Assembly (NCBI GenBank): GCA_029783825.1
Contig: JAREIK010000337.1
Coordinates: 76,692-140,691 of the forward strand
Length of the DNA stretch: 64,000 nt
Source: Sapria himalayana
Taxonomy: Eukaryota > Streptophyta > Magnoliopsida > Malpighiales > Rafflesiaceae
Direction of reading: 5' to 3'
Translations under genes and position numbers: made by a program
Shown here: in pieces, positions 47,960-57,232 of the stretch
How the letters are laid out: each line of letters opens with the position of its first letter
Numbering within the stretch: the first letter of the stretch is position 1
Notes under the pieces: generated by a model
What the model saw: only the letters and a program-made list of their open reading frames with translations
The model's database searches: none
What the model was told of the DNA's origin: nothing

Positions 47960-50900
47960 GAATAATAAGAATAAGAAGAATAAGAATAATAAAAAAAAAT
48001 TGTAAAAATAATAAAAATAAGAATAAGAAGGATAAGAAGAATTAGAAGAAAAAGTATAAGAAGAAGATTGATAAGCAGTATTAGAAAAATTAGTAGAATA
48101 AGTAGAATAAAAAGAATAAGAAGATTAAGAAGAATAATAAGAACAAGAAGGATACGAAGAATAATAAGAATAAGAAGCGTAATAAGAATAAAAAAAAGGA
48201 ATAAAAAGAAGAAGAATAAGGATAAGAAGTAGAATAAAAAAAATAAGTATAATAAGTATAATGAAAAGAATAAGATGAAAAAGAAGATTAAGAAAAATAA
48301 AAAGAAAAAAATGTATAAAAATAAGAAAAAGAAAAAAAGAATAAGAAGAATAACTAGAATAAGTTAATTAAGAAGAATAAGAAGAATATTAAAATTAGAA
48401 GAATATCAAAAATAAGAAAAATAATAAGAATAAGATGAATAAAAAGAAGAATAATAAATAGAATAAGAAGAAAAAGAAGAATGAAAAGAATAAGAAGAAT
48501 AAGTAGATTAAAAAGAATAATATGAATAATAAAAATAAGAAGAATAAAAAGAATAAGAAGAATTAGAATAATAAGAAGAGTAAGAAGAATAAGAAGAAGA
48601 ACAAAAATAAGAAGAATAAGAAGAATAATAAGAATATGAAGAATATTAAGAATAAGAAGAATAAATCGAATAAGAAGAATAAAAAGAATATAAAAAATAA
48701 TAAGAATAAGAAGAATAAGAAGAATAGAAGAATAAAATAATACGAATAATATGAAAATAATAAGAATAATACGAATAATATGAAAAATAATAAGAATAAT
48801 ACGAATAATATGAAAAATAATAAGAATAATACAAAGAATATGAAAAATAATAAGAATATGAATAATACAAAGAATAAGAAGAATAATATGTTTGAGGAGA
48901 ATAAGAAGAATAACAATAATAAGAAGAATAAGAAGAATAAGAAGAAAAATAAGAAAAAAAGAATAAGAAGAATAACAATAATATGAAGAATATGAAGAAT
49001 AAGAAGAATTAGAATAATAAGAAGAATAAGAATAATAAAAAAAATATGAAGAAGAATAGTTAAAAGAAGAAGAATTCAAAAATAAGAAGAATAAGAAGAA
49101 AAAGAAGATTAAAATAATAAAAGTTAAAGAATAATATGTAGAATTAGTAGAATAAGAAGAATAAAAAGAAAAATAAAAAAGAATAAGAATAAGAAGAATA
49201 GAAAGAATTAGAAGAATAAGAAGAAAAGAATACGAAAAATAATAAAAATAATAAGAAAATAAAGAAATTAAAGTATAAGAAAAAAAATAAATAGAAGAAT
49301 AAGAAGAATAAGAAGAATTACAAGAATAAGAAAAATAAGAATAATATGATGAATAAGAAGAATGTGATGAATTTGAAGAATAGAAATAATATGAAGAAGA
49401 TGAAGATTAATAAGTATAAGAAGAATAAAAAAAATAAAAAGATTAATAACAATAAAAATAATAAAAAGATTAAGAAGAATAAAAATAATAAGAATAATTA
49501 GAACTTTATGAAGGGTAAGTAGAAAAAGAAGAATAACAAGAATAACAAGAATAAGAATAATAAGAAGAATAACAATAATAAGTAGGATAAGATGAATAAG
49601 AATTATAATTAGATTTCGAATAATAAGAAGAATAAGAATAAAAAAAGAATAAAAAAATAAGAATAAGTTAAAGAATAAGAAGAATATTAAGATTAGGAAA
49701 AACAAGAAGAATAAAAAAAATAATAAAAATAATATAAATAAAAAGAATAAGAAGAAAAGTAGAAAAAGAAGATTACGAAGAATAAGAAAAATAAGAAGAA
49801 TTTGAAAATTTTGAAGAAATAGAAGAATAAGAATGATAATAAGTAATAGATGAATAAGAAAAATAAGTAGAATATAATGAAAAAGAAATATACGAAGAAA
49901 AAGAAAAAAAGAAAATTATGAAGTAAAATAAAAATAAGAAGAAAAAGAAGAATTAGAAGACTAATAAAAGAATGGCACTGAGAAGAATAAGAAGAATAAG
50001 CAGAATGTAAAGAATAAGAAGAATAAAAATTATAAATAGGATTAGAAAAATTAGAAGAATAATTAGAATAAAATGGATAAGTAGGATAAGAAGAACAATA
50101 GATATAAGAAGAAAAATAAGAATAAATAGAAAAAAAATAAAAAATAAAAATCAAAAGAATAAGAAGATTAAAAAGAATAAGAAAAATAATAAGAAAACAA
50201 AAAAAAGAAGAAAAACAAGCTTAAGTAGAATAATAAAAGAACAATAAAAAATGAATAACAAGAATAATTTGAATAAAAAGAATAATAAAAATAATAAGAA
50301 TAACTAGAAAAAGATGAATAAGAAGTATACAAATAATAATAATATAAATAAATATGAAGAATAATAATAATAATAATATCAAAATGAAGAATAAAAAGTA
50401 TAAGAAAAATAAGAAGAATACAAAGAAATAAATGATATAGAAGAATTAGAAAAATAATACAAATATGAAGAATAAGAAGAATAAAAATAAAAAGCAGAAT
50501 AACAAGAATAATCCTAATAAGAAGAATAATTCGAATAATAAGAATAATAAGAATAATAAGAATAATAAGAATAAGAAGAATAATAAGAATAAGAAGAATA
50601 AGAAGAATAATAAGAATAAGAAGAAAAATAAGAATAAGAAGAATAAGATGAAAATGAAGAATAAGAAGAAAAATAAGAATAAGAAGAATAAGAAGAATAA
50701 GAAGAATAAGAAGAATAAGAAGAATAAAAGAATAAGAAGAATAAGAAGAGTAAGAAGAATAAGAAGAATAAGAAGAATAAGAAGAATAAGAAGAATAAGA
50801 AGAAAAATAAGAATATGAAAAATAATAAGAATAATATGAAAATGAAGAAATTAAAGTATAAGAAGAAAAATAAATAGAAGAATAAAAAGAATAAATAGAA

Positions 50901-51187
50901 TAAGAAAAATAAAAAGAATTAGAAAATAAGAAGAATAAGAAAAATAAGAATAATATGATGAATAAAAAGAATATGATGAAAATGAAGAATAGAAAGAATA
51001 TGAAGAAAATGAAGAATAATAAATATAAGAAGAATAAAAAGAATAAAAAAATAAGAACAATTAAAAATAATAAAAGATTAAGAAGAATAAAAAGAATAAG
51101 AATAATTAGAACATTATAAAGGGTAAGTAGAAAAAAAAGAATAACAAGATTAACAAGAATAAGAATAATAAGAATAATAAGAAAAAT
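47960..51187 (+). repeat. AAG/AAT satellite array, block 7
   Basis: Purine-rich satellite that holds a full 1.6-kb higher-order unit (about 49,264-50,846), the start of the next unit, and a 30-bp minisatellite. A very regular AAGAAT stretch spans about 50,560-50,810. No gene is seen. Confidence 0.93.
48738..48866 (+). repeat. 30-bp minisatellite, about 4 units
   Basis: TACGAATAATATGAAAA recurs at 48,741, 48,770 and 48,800, with a variant (TACAAAGAATATGAAAA) at 48,830, so the spacing is 29-30 bp. Three units are almost identical. Confidence 0.88.
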
Positions 51188-51205
51188 AAGAAGAATAACA
51201 ATAAT
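51188..51205 (+). repeat. Target-site duplication, left copy (LINE-E)
   Basis: AAGAAGAATAACAATAAT, 18 bp, is identical to 57,215-57,232 and to the uninterrupted paralogue at 49,562-49,579. It is preceded by T. Confidence 0.9.
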
Positions 51206-51347
51206 TGTTGTGTGAAACTGCCATTGTTGAAGGTCGAAGGTTGAAGGTTGACATTGTTATGCGATTGTTGTGTGAAACTGCCATTTTGTGCGAATTTGTT
51301 GTGTGTAACTGCCATTGTTGTCCGAATTGAGCTCATTTTAAGCCAAA
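51206..51347 (+). other. LINE-E 5' UTR with triplicated GTTGTGTG motif
   Basis: Three copies of GTTGTGTGNAACTGCCATT (about 51,207-51,225, 51,267-51,285 and 51,298-51,316) separated by GAAGG/TTGAAGG-rich spacers. This leader does not resemble the CTAGAGAGAGAA leaders of A, B and D, although the proteins and the 3' tail are related. Confidence 0.8.
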
Positions 51348-52729
51348 ATGGATAGTTCTGATTTATTATTTAACAAAAAATCATTTAACTCCATAACAAA
51401 GAAGACCGCACTTCTGTATCCGACTTTTGACACAAAAGAAGCATCGCCTATAATTTTTCTAACAGAGGATGAACTTTCGAAGCTTGCCGAGCCTTTCAAG
51501 CTTACTCTAATCGAAAAGTTCTCCCATGGAAAGCCAAGCTATGATGATATCTATGCGTTCATTGCTGCGTTGAAATTGCTACAAATGGTGAAAATTGCAA
51601 TATACGATGGGAAACATGTTCTCTTCCAGCTTAAGGAGGAAGATGATTTTCTGAGATTATGGATGCGAGGTCAATGGAGTGTTGCTGGCTACCCCATGCG
51701 TATGCTGAAGTGGTCGCCTAACTTCTCTACAGCCGAGGAACCTACACAAGCCCTGGTATGGTTCTCTTTACCTAAGCTTCCAATACATTTTTTTAGTAAA
51801 CATTTTCTTCACTCCATAGCTCAATGCTTGGGCAAGCCGTGGCTGATTGATGAAGCCACAGCCTACATGACGAGGCCTAGTGTGGCCAGAATCCTTATCG
51901 AGGTCAACTGCAAAGTCTCTCCTCCGGACAGAATATGGGTAGGCAGGGACCTGGTGCATGGCTTTTGGCAGAAGGTAATTCTTGAATCCTTCCCTAAATA
52001 CTGTCAGAATTGCTGCAAAATGGGCCACGCAATGGAGGACTGTATGTTGTCTAGGATAAGTAAGATGGAGAGAAGAGAATGGGTAGTAAAAAGATAGGCC
52101 TAGGGTGAGGCAGAAGGAGGGATAGAGGAAGGAGATGAGATAGAGGGGGAGGGAATGAGATAGAAAAGAGAGGGGGAAAACCAGTGGAAGTTAGGGAGGA
52201 AGGAGAGATTGCAAAGGAGGTAAGAATGGGAGAAAGGAGTATTGAGGAAGGAGAATCAGGAACAGATAAGAGGGAGGAAATAATGAAGTGGCTTGAGAAA
52301 ATACCAAAAGCAGGAGGATACTCAGGAGGGAGGAAAGAAGTAGCTCTTAGAGGGAGTAAGGGATCATCACTAAAAATCATAAAACAGCATAACTGGGATG
52401 AGGATAATCTGTTGTCTATAAAAGAGTTCGAAACAAAAAGCTGGCCATTAGCCAATAATATCAATGAAGATCATAAGCTGGACCTCCAAATACCGCTTGA
52501 TGATTTGGGGCTGAAAAAACAGCTTTGTAGGTATGTACCGAATAGCAAGGAGAAAGCACTGGATGAAATAAGGAAATTAGAAATAAGTTTAGGAAAATTA
52601 TATATCCCTAAGAAGCCAGAACAAGCCCCTCCGAGCTCAAGCAAATCATCGAGAAATAGAAAAAAATACTTAAATATGAAATATGAATTTAAATGTATTA
52701 CTAGAGCTCAATCAAATATACTTAGATGA
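51348..52729 (+). pseudogene. LINE-E ORF1 (DUF4283-type with CCHC knuckle), stop and frame change in linker
   Basis: The first 249 codons (51,348-52,097) are intact. They hold a DUF4283-type domain at about residues 45-205 (LIEKFSHGKPSYDDI, WMRGQWSVAGYPMRML, TRPSVARILIEVN) and a complete CX2CX4HX4C knuckle (CQNCCKMGHAMEDC) near residues 223-236. A TAG at 52,095-52,097 and a frame change in the Glu/Arg-rich linker separate this from the 52,184-52,729 frame. That frame ends with the conserved basic segment (SRNRKKYLNMKYEFKCITRA). The role in the family is RNA binding and RNP formation. The final TGA overlaps the ORF2 ATG by 4 nt (ATGA at 52,726-52,729). Confidence 0.87.
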
Positions 52730-55700
52730 CTTATTTATTTTGGAATATAAGGGGATTAGCGAACACTCCTACGCTAAATAGAATTAGAAACCTAATAAAA
52801 ATTCATAAAATTAAAATTATTGCTTTAGCCGAACCAATGTTAGATAAAAATCAAATTGAGAAGTACAAGGCAAAGATAGGTCTCCAAAAGGCATTCTCGA
52901 CTAATAATAGTAAGTTATGGGTCATGTGGGAAAACAATATGGACCTTGAAATCATAGCAGAAAATGACCAAATAGTTAGCTTTAAAATAGGTAAACAATC
53001 ACATATAATCTTCTCATTAGTCTACGCTAGTAATTTGAAGGAAGAAAGGAGAATACTCTGGAAGGAGATGGATAAAATAGCAGTTAAGAATGCCCCGTGG
53101 ATTATAGGAGGGGACTTTAATGTAATTAGAAATACCTCTGAGAAAAGGGGAGGCAGGTCACCTGACCCGGTGGTAATAGCTCAATTCAATGAGGCTATTG
53201 CAGCGGCAAGATTAATGGAGATAGAATATCTAGGATCTAATTACACATGGTGTAATGACTGGAAGAAAAGGGGAGTAATCTGGTCTAGGCTGGATCGGGT
53301 ATTAGTTAATTCGCACTGGCTAGAAAAAATAGGCGAAACTAAAGTCCAGCATTTAAGCAGAACCTGTTCAGATCACAGTCTATTATTGGTGACACTTCAA
53401 AAAAGGAGGAGTACACAGTTAGGTTTCGTTTTTCAAAATATGTTGGGTAAGCATAAGGATTTTGAGGCTGTAGTAGGGAATACATGGGGAAATCCGTTCT
53501 CAGGCAACCCCACGCAGATATTGGGGCATAAACTCCGAAAATTGCGTCAGGCTCTTAGCAAGTGGAATAAAGAGATCTTTGGTAATATATTTAAAAAAAT
53601 TCTAGAAGCTGAACAGAAAGTCTTAGATCTAGAAATGGATTATGAAAATAGTCAAGACGTTATAACTAGTACTGAACTTAACAAAGCAAAGGCTGAACTA
53701 AAACTTAAAATGTATATGGAGAAAGTATTTTGGAAGCAAAAAGCGAAAATAAAATGGTTAAAAGATGGAGATAAGAATACAAAATTCTTTAATGTAATGG
53801 CATTAGTTAAATATCAGAAACTCGGCATAAAGGGTATTAAAAAAGCTAATGGTGATTGGTTAGAAAAAGATGAAGACATAATAAATGAATTAGAAAGTTT
53901 CTTTAAAAGCCATATATGCATTCCAAGTATATATAGAAATCAGACATTAATGGGGGGGATTAATAGAAGAGTCACAGAGGATGATAATGATATGTTATCA
54001 GAATTACCCACGATAGAGGAAGTGAAGGATGCAATATTCAATGCCAACAAAGATAGTTCGGCTGGCCCAGATGGCTGGAATAATGAATTCTTTCAGAAAA
54101 GCTGGAATATAATACATAAGGAAGTTATTGCCGCTATAACCTGGGTATTTGCGGGTGCGGAAATCCCAAAATCCTGGGCAAGATCATATATAGTTGATAC
54201 CAAAAAAAGATAACCCGCAAAAAGGAGAGGACTTCAGGCCAATTAGCCTTTGTAACTCTATCTATAAGATTTTAGCTAAAATATTACAGAATAGATTAAG
54301 CAAGATTCTCCCTAAAATTATCTCGCCAGAACAAGCAGGTTTTATTAAAGACAGACAAATGTTGGAAAATATAAATCTGGCATCAAAAATGATAAAAGAA
54401 ATAGGTTCTAAGATTAGAGGGCATAATGTAATAATGAAACTGGACTTGTCCAAGGCATTTGATAGAGTTGAATGGAACACTCTATGTTATCTAATGAGAA
54501 AAATGGGATTTTCAGAATTCTTGATAGATTTGATATACAGCTGTATATCTATCCCTTGGGTTAAAATGCTCATAAATGGTCATACAGGCGAAGAATTCAA
54601 GCCATCCAGAGGCCTAAGACAAGGAGACCCATTATCACCTGCTTTGTTTAATATATACTTAGAAATGTTTATTACAAACCTGAAAGAGCAAGTCAGAAAT
54701 GGTTGTATATTACCTTATAAGCAGCCTAGAAATACTCCATTGGTATGATGCTTGGCTTACGCAGATGATGTAATTATATTTACAAATGCCAGTAGTAGAT
54801 CAATGAATAAGATAATGGTGTTGTTGCAAGCTTTAGAAGAAGAAACAGGTCAAATGCTCAATAAGAATAAATGTCAATTCATGGTAGTAGCAAGAACACC
54901 AGAAAATCTAGCGCAAAGGATTTAAAAAGTCACAGGCTTCACGCAATGCAAAAGAGCTTTAATATACTTGGGATGCCCAATCTATGAAGGGAGAATGAAG
55001 GAAGACTTCTTGTCTTTCTTACTGAATAAGTTTTGGAAAAAAATTGCTGGGTGGAAGGAGAATCTATTAAGTATGGCAGGAAGAATTACGTTGATAACTC
55101 ATGTGCTACAAGGCTCATTAGCACATGTTTTAATGACAACACAGCCTCCAAAGAGCATTATATATAAGCTGGAAAAAAATGGAAAATTTTCTATGGGGTA
55201 AAAAAGAAGGGAAAAATAAGCTTCACTGGAAAAAATGGAAGGATTTATGTTACCCTAAAGAGGAGGCAAGTTTAGGCTTTACAAACCTAAACGATATAGC
55301 TAAAGCTTGGGCATGCGAAAACTGGTGGATGTTAAAAGAAAATGGAAGTATTTGGGCATCATATGTAAAAGCTAAATATAAGAAAGGAAATAGAACACTA
55401 AAAGATTCAAAAAAAGCTTCTAAAAATTGGATATTGATGCGGAAACAACAAAATATAGTAGAAAAACACATAATTTCAACAAAAAGCGGGTGGAAATGGA
55501 CACTGAATCCGCATGGGAAATTCACCTTAAAAAGTGCCAAAGAACTAATCAGGAATAAAAAGCCTGCACAATTTAAAGAAATCTGGATAAAAGATTTACC
55601 ACAAAAACTGAATGTGTTTATGTGGAAAATAGTTTTAAATATTATTCCAGTAGACGGAAATATTCAGAAAAAAGGAATAAAGTTAGCATCTAGATGCGAA

Positions 55701-56618
55701 TGCTGCCTTCAAAAGAGAGAGAGCACTGATCATCTTTTCTCTTCTGGAAAAATAGCAGCTAAGTTATGGCAAATATTAGAATCCGAAGCGGAAATTAAAA
55801 ATGATAAAACATCTCTGAAAAAGAGATTAAAATCTTGGTCAAAAAAGGAATCAAAGAATATTATTTTAAAATGGTTAAGGAATTACATTCCACATATAAC
55901 ACTTTGGTGCATATGGAAAGCTAGGAACAAGAGTAGATTTGAAAATGTGGTAATGAATGTTAAAGATATATTGGATGAAATTAAAAGAAAAATTACTTTT
56001 ATTACTGCTTGCAATCCAATAAAAGCGAGAAGCATGAGTATGGATGAGGATAGAAAGAGAGCACGGAACATAACTACAGTAATAAGGAAGATCCCAGTAG
56101 TCAAAAGAGTAAACTGGAAAAAACCCTTGCATGGAAGCCTAGTGCTCAATATAGACGGGAGCTTCAAAAGAGACATGGGCGTGGCAGGGGGAGGAGGGTC
56201 TATAAGAAATGAGGATGGCAAAGTGCTAAAAGCTTTCACATCAAGGAGCACTGCCTCCTCGGCATTACATGCAGAAATTATAGCCCTGCATAAGGGCTTA
56301 CAAATTTGCAAAGATAATAACTACCATAAAATCCAGGTTCAAGTTGACTCAAAAATACTGGTTCAGCTAGTACAAAATAAGTTACAATTATCGCAGTTTG
56401 AAGAAGAAATTGATGACATCAGAAACATTTTAGGAGAATTAAAAGGAGAGATAGAACACATTTATAGAGAGGCTAATGCGTTGGCAGATAAATTAGCAGA
56501 GGATGGAATAAAAATAGGAGCACAAGAATTTGAGGGAGATGGAATTTCTGGAAAGTTTATAGGTTTAATAGATTTAGATAGGATTGAATTTCCATATGTT
56601 AGAATACAAAAATCTTAA
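52726..56618 (+). pseudogene. LINE-E ORF2 (endonuclease, RT, zf-RVT, RNase H), nearly intact
   Basis: The endonuclease (52,726 to about 53,400) shows WNIRGLAN, AEPM, IIGGDFN (53,104-53,121), YTWCND, RLDRVL and SDHS. RT begins near 54,050 (SSAGPDGWNNEFFQKSW) and continues with DFRPISLCNSIYKIL, motif A KLDLSKAFDRVEW (about 54,438), motif B GLRQGDPLSPALFN (about 54,612) and motif C YADDVIIF (about 54,758). The zf-RVT segment SRCECCLQKRESTDHLF is near 55,690. RNase H (about 56,140-56,530) has NIDGSF, HAEII, VDSK and NALADKLA, i.e. all four acidic residues. Lesions are a missing base near 54,192, TGA 54,746-54,748, TAA 54,923-54,925 and one extra A in the run 55,173-55,179. The last 479 codons (55,179-56,618) are open. 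The enzyme would nick target DNA and reverse transcribe the RNA in the nucleus. Confidence 0.92.
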
Positions 56619-57118
56619 TTAAAGTTGTCCTTAGAGAATACTTCATTGCCCGTTGATTATTCAGTAGCTTCACAAGAATAAATGTCATATAAAAAGCCTC
56701 CCAGTGAGGGGAGACTAGAAACATCAGAGGTACAGATGAAACCAAAAGTTGCAGTTGATTGGGAGTTGGTAGACATGCATGAAGGTTTTGCTGTCACAGG
56801 CTAGATTATCTTGAAAACTCGAGTTTAGGTATAAAGAAAACCGAAGTAGCAGTTGAATGGGAGTAAAGGTAGATGCACATGAAGGACCTGCTGTCACAGT
56901 GCCTGTTTTAGTTTGAAGGGCAGACAATAAGCAGGGCATGGACAAACAAGAAGATTTTATTCGAGTCAACAATGTGGGAAAGCATTAAAGCACACAAAAA
57001 CAGAATGTACAAGCAGTACAGAGCCAAGCTTTTAACATAAAAGGCCTCAAGCACAAATTAATATTCAAAACCGCATAGAAGAGCTTTAATGTATTTAATG
57101 TATTTTTTTGGTTTTAAT
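56619..57118 (+). other. LINE-E 3' UTR
   Basis: About 0.5 kb, the shortest 3' UTR of the five. It has an imperfect tandem repeat of about 97-99 bp: GATGAAACCAAAAGTTGCAG...TGCTGTCACAGG at about 56,735-56,800 and AAAGAAAACCGAAGTAGCAG...TGCTGTCACAGT at about 56,833-56,900. No gene is present. Confidence 0.7.
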
Positions 57119-57216
57119 GGGTGTAAGAGGGGAATGGGTAGTATTTAGCTTGTAAAAAAGGTATTCCTCCGCCAAAAGAGAGGGTTATATTAATAATAAA
57201 ACAAACTTAAAAAAAA
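57119..57216 (+). other. Conserved LINE 3'-terminal tail, copy E
   Basis: GGGTGTAAGAGGGGAATGGG, GGTATTCCTCCGCCAAAAGA and ATAAAACAAACTT before poly(A). It is the same element as at the ends of A-D. Confidence 0.87.
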
Positions 57217-57232
57217 GAAGAATAACAATAAT
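57215..57232 (+). repeat. Target-site duplication, right copy (LINE-E)
   Basis: AAGAAGAATAACAATAAT, exact match to 51,188-51,205. The first two As overlap the end of the poly(A) run. The satellite resumes with AAGTAGGATAA, as at the empty site (49,580). Confidence 0.9.

Larger units (their letters stand above)
51206..57216 (+). mobile_element. LINE-E, plant L1-type element (best preserved copy)
   Basis: A full-length copy with a distinct 5' UTR, ORF1, ORF2, 3' UTR, conserved tail and poly(A) (57,209-57,216). Boundaries are fixed by a perfect 18-bp duplication and by the paralogous empty site. ORF2 has only two stops and two single-base frameshifts that I can see, against dozens of lesions in LINE-B. 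It is therefore the youngest insertion here. All endonuclease, RT and RNase H catalytic motifs are retained. Confidence 0.93.
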
